Shown here one piece after another: positions 40,741 to 48,831 of a DNA stretch of 64,000 nt. Every line of letters begins with the position of its first letter. Within the stretch, counting starts at the first letter, position 1. The notes beneath the pieces are model-generated. The model made no database searches. It was given only the letters and a program-made list of their open reading frames with translations, and was not told the DNA's origin. A program made the translations under genes and the position numbers. Source of the stretch: Mesonia algae (GTDB lineage: Bacteria; Bacteroidota; Bacteroidia; Flavobacteriales; Flavobacteriaceae); assembly GCF_003253545.1 (NCBI RefSeq), contig NZ_QKYV01000010.1, positions 1-64,000 on the forward strand, given 5' to 3'.

Positions 40741-42105
40741 TTATAAGTTTTTAAAATCATCTTCTTCCATATATTTTCTAATTTTTCGCTGTTCCCAGTC
40801 TTTTCCAAATAATGGATTGTAATTAAAGACTTCCATATAGTGAAAAAACAATCCTAGTCCCCAACCTGTTGCTGCAAATAAAAACCAAGGAATCTGAAGT
40901 CCGCTACTAAACCAATTCACAAAAAATAAAAAAGGTATAATTATGCAGTATGCGGTTAAATTTCCGTAAAAGCCCTTTTCTGCTTTTACACGTTCCTGTG
41001 CTCGTTCTAATTTTTCTTGATTTGTCATATCTTTATAAGATTTAATGGGTTCTTTAATAATTTCTACTTTTTTGGTTAGCATAGGCAGTTTTACAATAAA
41101 AAACGCCTTAGTGGTTTCTATATGCATTTTTCTAGAGGTCAATAAAGCATACCGTTGTTGAATATTTTGTAAACCAAAGCCAGAGCTTTTACCTAATATA
41201 TTTTTTTTCTGAAGGTTATTTTTTACAATCAAAAATCCTTTTTCTTCGTAGATAGAAATCTCTAAAGGCTGATCTTGTGAGACTACGTTATGTTTTACAG
41301 CATTCTCTAACAATAGCTGAAGAGAGAGAGGTACAATTTTAGCCTCAGGGTTTAAAATTTCATTGGGTATATGAAATTGAATACTGTCTTCAAAACGCAT
41401 TTTTAAAAGACCTATATAGCGTTTAGCAAAACTAAGCTCCTCTCCTACTTCTACTAATTCTTTGTTTTTTTGTTCCAACACGTATCTATAAACTTTAGAT
41501 AACGAGGTGGTAAAATCTTGTGCTGCGTGAGGGTTTTCATCTATAAGTGAGGTAAGCACATTTAAACTGTTAAATAAAAAATGCGGATCTAATTGATTCT
41601 TTAAAGCATCAAATTTTGCTGATGCTGTTCCTGCAATTAACTTCTGCTCGGTTACCTTACTATCCTGTATAGCTTTATAAAAATAAAAGGCATGTAAAAA
41701 TAGCGTAACGATAGTGGTAAGCAAAAAAGGAAATAAGTAATAAGATGCTTTTTCTTCGGTTAAAAATTTATTTAAACTATAATGCTGCTCTATAACGACT
41801 ACGTGTAAAACTCTACAAATAAAATAGGCTAGTACCGTAAGTAATATAGATCCCAATACACCGTATACAAACCTAGATTTACTTTGTACTTTCCAGTCGA
41901 GTTTTCCGTCAAGGAAAATAAAATAAGCAAAATTCACTAAGGTAAGCGTACAAGTGTACAAGATAGTGATCAAAACATCTTTCCAGTTAGTGATCACAGC
42001 AATATCAAAACCACTAAAAATAAAGTCCATTAACACTATAAATAAGCTAACGACTATCGTAATTCTAAATAATATTTTGATATGTTTTAAACTCATAGTA
42101 TTCAT
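40741..42105 (-). CDS. LytS-like sensor histidine kinase with C-terminal 2TM domain
   Basis: A 454-residue kinase: four N-terminal membrane helices (about 10-140), a His_kinase domain with phospho-acceptor His175 in NQLDPHFLFNSLNVL, N-box Asn268 (LLLENAVKHN) and G-box GFGLQNIQQRYALL (309-322), then an unusual extra module (about 360-450): a 2TM domain starting QEKLERAQERVKAEKGFYGNL. The catalytic ATPase lobe is compact, as in the LytS group. Together with the free 2TM protein and LytTR regulator downstream it forms a three-gene operon. The upstream 42106-42395 region shows only the divergent T9SS gene's promoter. Confidence 0.93.
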   Translation of the reverse strand: MNTMSLKHIKILFRITIVVSLFIVLMDFIFSGFDIAVITNWKDVLITILYTCTLTLVNFAYFIFLDGKLDWKVQSKSRFVYGVLGSILLTVLAYFICRVLHVVVIEQHYSLNKFLTEEKASYYLFPFLLTTIVTLFLHAFYFYKAIQDSKVTEQKLIAGTASAKFDALKNQLDPHFLFNSLNVLTSLIDENPHAAQDFTTSLSKVYRYVLEQKNKELVEVGEELSFAKRYIGLLKMRFEDSIQFHIPNEILNPEAKIVPLSLQLLLENAVKHNVVSQDQPLEISIYEEKGFLIVKNNLQKKNILGKSSGFGLQNIQQRYALLTSRKMHIETTKAFFIVKLPMLTKKVEIIKEPIKSYKDMTNQEKLERAQERVKAEKGFYGNLTAYCIIIPFLFFVNWFSSGLQIPWFLFAATGWGLGLFFHYMEVFNYNPLFGKDWEQRKIRKYMEEDDFKNL

Positions 42106-42358
42106 TAATTATAGAGCAAATATCCTCTAAAAGCATTAATTTTTAAAAAAGAAGTGACTCAATTGTAACATTTAAGGTACGAATTGTAATCTTTATTCCT
42201 TATCGGAAAGAAATAAATTCATATCAAAAACCAGCTTTGTTAAGTCTAAACAAAATTAAAGTTTCCAAACTGTAAGTAAGGAGCTTTAGCGCTAGGGTAT
42301 ACACCTAAAAGTAAATTATAGATAACTTTAAATTTAACTCTTCTTATTATCTAACCTA

Positions 42359-42366
42359 TAATTTTG
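42359..42366 (+). promoter_or_regulatory. -7 box upstream of the large T9SS protein
   Basis: TAATTTTG, a perfect TAnnTTTG, 30 bases before the ATG at 42396. The -33 element is not clear. Confidence 0.45.
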
Positions 42367-42395
42367 TCTTACAAATAAAACCAAAAACTTTATTC

Positions 42396-45095
42396 ATGAA
42401 AAAAACTTACTTAAGCATTTTAATAGCACTTATTTCAATTACCTCTTTTGCTCAAGAAGCCTTAATTACGGGTTATGTAGATTCTCCGTGTAGTGGAGCA
42501 AATGGGAGAGTGTTAGAAATCTATGTAAATGGAACTATCGACTTCACAGGTTGGAACATTCAACGTCAATCTAATGGCGGAGGTTATTCTACCAATATAG
42601 ATTTAAGCTCTTTTGCTACTATAAGCGACGATTTTATTTACCTAACTAATGATCAAGCCATTTTAAACGCAGAATTTGGAATTACCGCTAATGTTATAGA
42701 AAGTTCTGTAATTAGTTCTAACGGTAATGATGCTTTTCAAATTATAGACAACAATTCTGTTGTTATCGATCGCTTTGGGGAAGAAAACATAGATGGAGCT
42801 GGAACTGCTTGGGAGCACTTAGATTCTTATTATTTAAGAAATAACAGTTCTATCGCAAATGCAGGAAGTTTTGATGTAAACAACTGGACTTTTGGAGCAT
42901 TAAATAGTTTAGATAATCAAGGTTTATGCAATTCTTCAAGTGCATTAAGTACAATGGTAAACTTAGGAAGTTTTACACCTGTTGTAACTACCGTTGCCGA
43001 AATAGAATTTGACGAAGCATACATTAGCGCTGTTGAAGGCTCGGGAACTGCTACCTTAAGCGTAACTATTTCTGAATTACCAAACTCAGACGCCAACATA
43101 GACGTTGCTATTTTAGTAAATGAAAGTACAGCTATAGACAATCAACATTATACGTATACCAATGAGACATTAACTTTTACCACGACGGGAAGTTTATCTC
43201 AAAGCATTACTATTACTATCCCTGATAATTTTGATGCTGAAGCAGATACATTTTTAGCTTTAGAGTTAACAAATCCGGTAAACGCAAATCTAGGAGAAGA
43301 CAACCTAAGTGTAGTTTATATTTTAGATAACGAAGCGCACTCACCTATAGCTACTCAAAATTTAGATATTAATTTTGCAACAAGCTATGCGATTACAGGA
43401 CCTAATCCAGGTTCAGAAATTGTTGCTCACGATGCTACTACAGAACGTTTATTTGTGATGAATAGCGGTAATGCTTCTGTAGAGATTTTAGATTTTAGCA
43501 GTCCGTTAAATATCACTTCTATTTCGACTATAGATTTATCGTCTTACGGAGACAGTAGTACAAGCGTAGCAGTTCATAACGGACTCGTAGCCGCTACAGC
43601 TGTTCCTAATGACAAAAACCTTAACGGAAAAGTTGTTTTTATGGATACCAATGGAGTTATCATCACTTCTTTAGAAGTAGGTTCATTACCTGATATGATT
43701 ACCTTTTCTCCTGATGGAAATATGTTATTGGTGGCTAATGAAGGAGAGCCAAATTCTGATTACACCATAGACCCTGAAGGAACTATTTCTATTATAGATT
43801 TAAGCATTGCAACGGCTAATCTAACGCAAGCCAATGTAACTACGCTTAACTTTAATGCTTTTGACACTCAAGAAACACAACTTAAAGCAGACGGAGTTAG
43901 AATATTTGGACCTAATGCTACTGTTTCACAAGATTTAGAGCCAGAGTATATTACAGTATCTCAAGACAATACAACCGCTTGGGTAAGCTTACAAGAGAAT
44001 AACGCTATAGCTGTAGTAGATTTAACAACTATGCAAATTACCAATATTTTACCTTTAGGATTAAAAGACCATAGCTTACCAAACAATGCATTAGATACTT
44101 CTAACGAGCAAGACTTTATCTTTATGGCCAACTGGCCAATAAAAGGAATGTATATGCCAGATGCTATTGCTAGTTATTCCGTTAACGGAAATACGTATAT
44201 CGTTACAGCAAATGAAGGAGATGCTAGAGAATATGACACCTTTGAAGAAGAAGTTAATATAGAAGATATTGTTTTAGATGCAAGTGTATTTCCTAATCAA
44301 GATTTCTTAGAATTAGATGAAAACTTAGGTAAAATTAAAATAACCTCAGAGTTTGGAGATATTGATAATGATGGAGAATTTGAAGAAATTCATGTATTTG
44401 GCGGAAGGTCTTTTAGTATTTATGATGCTATAACAGGAGCTCAAGTTTACGATAGCGGATCTGATTTTGAGCGTATCATTGCCGAAGATCCTGTTTACAA
44501 TGCAATATTCAACGCTACTGATGATGAAAATGAATTAAAAAACCGAAGCGATAATAAAGGACCAGAACCAGAAGCGGTGATTGTTCAAGAAATTGATGGT
44601 ACATTTTATGCTTTTATAGCTTTAGAGCGTGTAGGTGGGTTTATGGTTTACGATATTACCAATCCGAATACGCCTGTTTTTGAAGGTTATTTTAATAATA
44701 GAAGTGTAACTCCAGGAGAAGGTGACTTGGCAAATCTAGGTGACTTAGCTCCCGAAAGTATTGTATACATAGCACCCGAAAATAATGCTGAGAACAAAGG
44801 GCTCATCGTTATTGCCAATGAGGTAAGTGCAACTATTAGTGTTTATACTTTAGAAAATAACGTTTTAACCACTGAAAGTTTTGAAGTAAATAACAGCTTT
44901 GTTGTTTACCCTAACCCAGCAACCTCTTCTAGAGTATTTTTTGCTCAGCCTACAACCTATGAATTATATGATATTCAAGGTAGAAAAGTAAAGGCTGCAC
45001 AAAACTCAACTTTTATAAATGTTGACGGTTTAAATGCAGGAACATACATCGTTAAAAATGATGGAGGACAAACTCAAAAATTAATCATCAAATAA
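42396..45095 (+). CDS. Large T9SS surface protein (lamin-tail, Calx-beta, choice-of-anchor I)
   Basis: An 899-residue secreted protein. In order: signal peptide (1-19, ...TSFAQ); a lamin-tail-like domain (about 22-175, LITGYVDSPCSGANGRVLEIYVNGT); a Calx-beta domain (about 200-310, ISAVEGSGTATLSVTISELPNSDANIDV); a beta-propeller-like choice-of-anchor I region (about 320-810, with SPDGNMLLVANEGEPNSDYTIDPEGTISIIDL, NEGDAREYDTF, DKGPEPE-type and LAPESIVYI motifs); and a T9SS type A sorting domain (about 825-899, SFVVYPNPATSS ... GTYIVKNDGGQTQKLIIK). Related proteins are sometimes phosphatase-like; activity here is unknown. Single gene with its own promoter and terminator. Confidence 0.9.
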   Translation: MKKTYLSILIALISITSFAQEALITGYVDSPCSGANGRVLEIYVNGTIDFTGWNIQRQSNGGGYSTNIDLSSFATISDDFIYLTNDQAILNAEFGITANVIESSVISSNGNDAFQIIDNNSVVIDRFGEENIDGAGTAWEHLDSYYLRNNSSIANAGSFDVNNWTFGALNSLDNQGLCNSSSALSTMVNLGSFTPVVTTVAEIEFDEAYISAVEGSGTATLSVTISELPNSDANIDVAILVNESTAIDNQHYTYTNETLTFTTTGSLSQSITITIPDNFDAEADTFLALELTNPVNANLGEDNLSVVYILDNEAHSPIATQNLDINFATSYAITGPNPGSEIVAHDATTERLFVMNSGNASVEILDFSSPLNITSISTIDLSSYGDSSTSVAVHNGLVAATAVPNDKNLNGKVVFMDTNGVIITSLEVGSLPDMITFSPDGNMLLVANEGEPNSDYTIDPEGTISIIDLSIATANLTQANVTTLNFNAFDTQETQLKADGVRIFGPNATVSQDLEPEYITVSQDNTTAWVSLQENNAIAVVDLTTMQITNILPLGLKDHSLPNNALDTSNEQDFIFMANWPIKGMYMPDAIASYSVNGNTYIVTANEGDAREYDTFEEEVNIEDIVLDASVFPNQDFLELDENLGKIKITSEFGDIDNDGEFEEIHVFGGRSFSIYDAITGAQVYDSGSDFERIIAEDPVYNAIFNATDDENELKNRSDNKGPEPEAVIVQEIDGTFYAFIALERVGGFMVYDITNPNTPVFEGYFNNRSVTPGEGDLANLGDLAPESIVYIAPENNAENKGLIVIANEVSATISVYTLENNVLTTESFEVNNSFVVYPNPATSSRVFFAQPTTYELYDIQGRKVKAAQNSTFINVDGLNAGTYIVKNDGGQTQKLIIK

Positions 45096-45136
45096 TACTT
45101 CAAAAAAAATTAGCCAATATTTTTTGATCATAAGAG

Positions 45137-45166
45137 TCCACCGATTGATTTCGGTGGATTTTTTTT
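45137..45166 (+). terminator. Intrinsic terminator
   Basis: Perfect stem TCCACCGA (45137-45144) / TCGGTGGA (45151-45158), 6-base loop, followed by eight T residues. Confidence 0.9.
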
Positions 45167-45264
45167 ATTGGGTTTTGTAATTCAAAACACTCATCTTTGC
45201 AGTTACAAAAAAAAATTATCTCATTACATCTTCTTATAAAACATATCTTTCTACGGCACCGTTA

Positions 45265-45789
45265 TTGGTTATCTATGTGATTCATCTTCTTTTTCTTTAT
45301 TTTATTATCACAGAAGAAAAAAATCATATTTTGGCAAGCGCTCTAACCATGCTTCTCACTTTGTTGATTTCAGTAGCTTATTTATACTTATTTCAGAAAA
45401 ATAAAAAATTGAAATTCAAAGATGCTTACCTTATCCTTGCGGTTATGCTTGGAGCTTTAAGTACTACTTTTTTAAACATAGAATTGCAATTAGGAGCGGT
45501 AATAAGTTCGGCTGCGGTAGGAGTTTTAGGTAGTTTTATTCCTGAAAATTTTCCTGCCAAACATAAGGGTATATCAATTCGTACAGCTATTTATTGTGGT
45601 TCATTTATAGGTATGGGAAGTATTCTTGTAAATAACCATTATCTTTTTATAGCTTTCGCCGGATTAATTAGCGGCATCTATTTTTGCATTACCTCAAATT
45701 GGTTAAATGGATTTGGAGGTAAATTAGGAACTTTGGCATTTGTAGGTGTAGCTATTTCTTATTTTTTAACCTATATATTCTTCAACTAA
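45265..45789 (+). CDS. Hypothetical membrane protein, paralogue A of a pair
   Basis: At least 174 residues with about six membrane helices. No ATG begins the frame. It is open from 45181, and the protein-like sequence already runs through ITSSYKTYLSTAPLL before the TTG at 45265, so the true start may lie upstream at a rarer codon. Signatures are LQLGAVISSAAVGVLGSFIP, YCGSFIGMGSILVNNHYLFIAFAGLISG, and SNWLNGFGGKLGTLAFVGVAI. The last two match the same segments of the next gene's product, so the two are paralogues. No known family recognised; the next gene starts directly after the stop. Confidence 0.6.
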   Translation: MVIYVIHLLFLYFIITEEKNHILASALTMLLTLLISVAYLYLFQKNKKLKFKDAYLILAVMLGALSTTFLNIELQLGAVISSAAVGVLGSFIPENFPAKHKGISIRTAIYCGSFIGMGSILVNNHYLFIAFAGLISGIYFCITSNWLNGFGGKLGTLAFVGVAISYFLTYIFFN

Positions 45790-46206
45790 ATGGAAATAAT
45801 AATTTTTATCTTAGTCGGAGTTTTAGGTGCTACACTTCCTTATTATCTTCATAGAAAATTTAATGTAGAACCCGTTAAAGCTTCGGCTTTGCCTAGTTTA
45901 ATCCTGGGGTTGATTTTTTATTTTTCGCCCATTATACTATCTAAAAGTTTACATTTTCATATTCCTATCCTATTTTTTGGAGCCTCATTTGTGGGGATGG
46001 TTAGCAAAAAAATATTACCAGGTTACTTGCAAGTAGCTAGTGCAGGAATCATTTTTACTTTACTGTACCTCAACGCAAGTAGCTTTTTTAATGGATACGG
46101 TGGCGGACTTGGAACTGCAGCTTGTATCTCTGTATTAAGCCTTTACGGAATTAAAAAAATAAAATCCTTAATCCGATTTATTTCCGTTAAGAAAAAATCT
46201 AATTAA
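45790..46206 (+). CDS. Hypothetical membrane protein, paralogue B of a pair
   Basis: A 138-residue protein with four to five membrane helices, starting immediately after the stop of paralogue A. FFGASFVGMVSKKILPGYLQVASAGIIFTLL and SSFFNGYGGGLGTAACISVLSL align with the equivalent segments of paralogue A (GSFIGM ..., NGFGGKLGT). Two small, related, directly coupled membrane proteins suggest a heteromeric complex in the inner membrane. Function unknown. The 3' end overlaps the converging NDH-2 gene by eight bases. Confidence 0.65.
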   Translation: MEIIIFILVGVLGATLPYYLHRKFNVEPVKASALPSLILGLIFYFSPIILSKSLHFHIPILFFGASFVGMVSKKILPGYLQVASAGIIFTLLYLNASSFFNGYGGGLGTAACISVLSLYGIKKIKSLIRFISVKKKSN

Positions 46207-47500
46207 CCAAATCTTCGTTTTCTCTTTCCCCTTTAAAAGGTCTAATAATTAATCTAGCTGCTCTATCAAAGTTAATATAACTGTAGGTCCAATTAAAAAA
46301 AGTAACAATCCTGTTTCTAAAACCTACTAAAAACCAAAGATGAACAAACATCCAAATGAACCAAGCAAAAAATCCGCCAAAAGTAGATTTTTTTAAATCG
46401 ACTACCGCTTTATTTCTACCTATAGTCGCCATGGTTCCTTTATCGAAATAGTCAAAAGGTTTTAACTTTTTCTCCTCTTGAATACGAATTAGGTTTTTTG
46501 CTAAATGCTCTCCTTGCTGAATAGCTGGTTGTGCAACCATAGGATGACCTTTAGGATATTTCTCGCTCTGCATAAGCGCTATATCACCAATCGCAAAAAT
46601 ATTATCGTAACCCTCTATTTGATTAAATGTGTTTACGGTATACCGGTTAGCTTTATTAACTAATGCACTTGCATTTAATCCTTGTACTGGTGCACCTGTA
46701 ACTCCTGCACTCCAAATAAAGGTCTTAGATCTTAGATTATCATTTTTATTAGTTTTTACCACTACCCCGTCATACTCTTCCACCATAGTATCAAGATGAA
46801 TTTGTACGCCCAAATCTTCCAAGAATTTTTTCGCTTTCGCGGAAGCTTTCTCACTCATAGGGGGTAATACTCTGTCGAGGCCCTCTAAGAGATGAATTTT
46901 AATTTCTGAAGCTTTTATATCTATATAATCTTTAGGAACTATGTTATTTCTCACCTCAGCAATAGCACCACTTAGCTCTACTCCCGTTGGTCCTGCTCCT
47001 GCAATTACAAAATTAAGTAAAGCTTCTCGTTCTTCTTTATTAGAAGTAATGGTCGCCTTTTCTAAATTTTGCAAAATCAAACTCCTTATATTTAAAGCTT
47101 GCGGAATGGTTTTCATTCCCATTCCGTTTTTTTCTATACTATCATTACCAAAATAATTGGTTTTTGATCCTGTCGCAATTACTAAATGGTCGTAGGTTAA
47201 ATCCCCTATGGTAGAATGTAAAGTATTACTTTCGGCATCTATAGAAGTTACTTCGGCTAACCTAAAATACGCATTATCTACAGAAGCTATTAATTTTCGC
47301 AAAGGATAAGCTATAGAATCTGGCTCCAAGCTAGAAGTAGAAACTTGATATAATAAGGGTTGAAAAGTATGGTAATTGTGTTTATCAATTAAAACCAATT
47401 GAAATTTCTTAGTTTTAATCAGTTTTTTAAGAAGATGAATTCCTGCAAAACCTCCACCAATTATTACTATTCTTGGCTGGTTGTTAATGGGTATATTCAT
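46199..47500 (-). CDS. ndh: Type II NADH dehydrogenase (NDH-2)
   Basis: A 433-residue FAD/NAD(P) two-dinucleotide-binding flavoprotein. FAD site RIVIIGGGFAGIHLLKKL (10-27), second motif LLNFVIAGAGPTGVELSGAIAEV for NADH, LVIATGSKTNYFG, and NIFAIGDIALM for the flavin ribityl. A C-terminal amphipathic/hydrophobic segment (FGGFFAWFIWMFVHLWFLVGFRN) anchors it to the inner membrane. It passes electrons from NADH to quinone without pumping protons, complementing the cytochrome bd oxidase encoded at 28007-30330. The repeated motif GCTTTCGCGGAA lies in its coding sequence (46833-46844). Confidence 0.92.
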   Translation of the reverse strand: MNIPINNQPRIVIIGGGFAGIHLLKKLIKTKKFQLVLIDKHNYHTFQPLLYQVSTSSLEPDSIAYPLRKLIASVDNAYFRLAEVTSIDAESNTLHSTIGDLTYDHLVIATGSKTNYFGNDSIEKNGMGMKTIPQALNIRSLILQNLEKATITSNKEEREALLNFVIAGAGPTGVELSGAIAEVRNNIVPKDYIDIKASEIKIHLLEGLDRVLPPMSEKASAKAKKFLEDLGVQIHLDTMVEEYDGVVVKTNKNDNLRSKTFIWSAGVTGAPVQGLNASALVNKANRYTVNTFNQIEGYDNIFAIGDIALMQSEKYPKGHPMVAQPAIQQGEHLAKNLIRIQEEKKLKPFDYFDKGTMATIGRNKAVVDLKKSTFGGFFAWFIWMFVHLWFLVGFRNRIVTFFNWTYSYINFDRAARLIIRPFKGERENEDLVN

Positions 47501-47621
47501 AAGTTAGGTTTGTTACAAATTTACCTTACTAAGAAATAAAACAGATTGCTTTTTAGAATATTTTATCATTCTGTTTGTAACATTTTAGAAATATTAGTAC
47601 TAATATTCTGTAATTAGAGTA

Positions 47622-48116
47622 GTGAAAAAAGAAACCGAACATACATTCGTAAAGTTATTAGAAGAGCATCAAAATATCGTGCATAAGATTTGTCGTATGT
47701 ATACTTACGATCAAGATTCGCACCATGATCTCTTTCAAGAAATTACGATTCAGCTTTGGAAAGCTTATCCTAAATTTAGAGGAGATGCTAAATTTAGTAC
47801 GTGGATGTATCGTGTTGCTTTAAATACAGCGATTACACTTTATAGAAAATCGAAACGAAAACCTCAAACGCAAGATATAGAACAATTTAGTTTTAAAATT
47901 AAAGCAGAGGAATATGACGATACTACCGAGCAGCAATTAAAAATTATGTATGCTGCCATCAAAGAATTAAACGATATAGATAAAGCATTAGTTTTTCTCT
48001 ATTTAGAAGGGAAGAATTATAGTGAAATTTCAGAAACTTTAGGTATTTCAGAAGTTAATGCAAGAGTGAAGATGAACAGAGTTAAGAAGAAACTAAAAGA
48101 TATCTTAAGTGCTTAG
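47622..48116 (+). CDS. ECF-type RNA polymerase sigma factor
   Basis: A 164-residue sigma factor beginning with GTG. Region 2 (HQNIVHKICRMYTYDQDSHHDLFQEITIQLWKAYPKFRGDAKFSTWMYRVALNTAIT, about 15-70) and region 4 (IKELNDIDKALVFLYLEGKNYSEISETLGISEVNARVKMNRVKKKLKD, about 112-160) are complete. It is followed three bases later by a four-helix membrane protein that could be its anti-sigma partner. This is the third ECF factor in the window, each with a different kind of partner. Confidence 0.93.
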   Translation: MKKETEHTFVKLLEEHQNIVHKICRMYTYDQDSHHDLFQEITIQLWKAYPKFRGDAKFSTWMYRVALNTAITLYRKSKRKPQTQDIEQFSFKIKAEEYDDTTEQQLKIMYAAIKELNDIDKALVFLYLEGKNYSEISETLGISEVNARVKMNRVKKKLKDILSA

Positions 48117-48119
48117 GTT

Positions 48120-48737
48120 ATGGATGAATTAGATTTATTAAGAAAAGATTGGAAAAATCAGGAAGAAAACCTTCCGCATTTTAAGGCAGAGCAACTTTAT
48201 AAAATGTTGCTTAAAAAATCGTCTTCGATTGTGAAGTGGATTTTTATTATTAGCCTTATAGAATTAAGCTTTGGTATTTTAATGAATGTCCTATTTATGG
48301 ATGATCAATTTTGGAAAGAAGTTGATAGTATTCATTTAAAAACTGCGACGATAATTATATATATTATTAGCTATATCATTACGGGTGTATTTATAACATT
48401 CTTCTATAAGAGATATAGAAAAATTTCTGCTGCCGATTCTTCTTTTAATTTAATGAAAAATATATTAAAAACGAGGAAAGTGGTAAAATACTACATCATC
48501 TACATCTTAGTATCTTCTGGGATTACTATGATGCTTTTTTATATTTATACACTTAAATATACTCCCGCAATTTCTCAAAATTTAGAAGATACAAGTTGGT
48601 TTACAATTATTGGTATAGGTTTAATTTGCATACTAGTACTTCTACTCTTTTTATGGGGAGTTTATTCTTTACTTTACGGAATTTTACTAAAGAAATTATT
48701 ACGTAACTATAAAGAATTGAAAAACTTAGATTTTTAA
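48120..48737 (+). CDS. Membrane protein paired with the ECF sigma factor
   Basis: A 205-residue protein: a short charged N-terminal segment (MDELDLLRKDWKNQEENLPHFKAEQLYKML) and four membrane helices (about 37-57, 74-96, 120-142 and 160-185). The N-terminal LDLLRKDWKxQEExLPxxSxxELYxMLxKKSSSIVKWIFIISxxEL pattern recurs in flavobacterial proteins placed after ECF sigma genes. It has neither a zinc anti-sigma motif nor an RskA domain. Role as anti-sigma factor is inferred from the three-base gap and membrane topology. Confidence 0.72.
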   Translation: MDELDLLRKDWKNQEENLPHFKAEQLYKMLLKKSSSIVKWIFIISLIELSFGILMNVLFMDDQFWKEVDSIHLKTATIIIYIISYIITGVFITFFYKRYRKISAADSSFNLMKNILKTRKVVKYYIIYILVSSGITMMLFYIYTLKYTPAISQNLEDTSWFTIIGIGLICILVLLLFLWGVYSLLYGILLKKLLRNYKELKNLDF

Positions 48738-48831
48738 CTTTATGATGCTTCAAACATTTCCTTAATATTGTTTTAACATAACTTATAGTTAGCTTTGGTT
48801 CATCTATTTTAGCTAACCATAATGATAAAAT

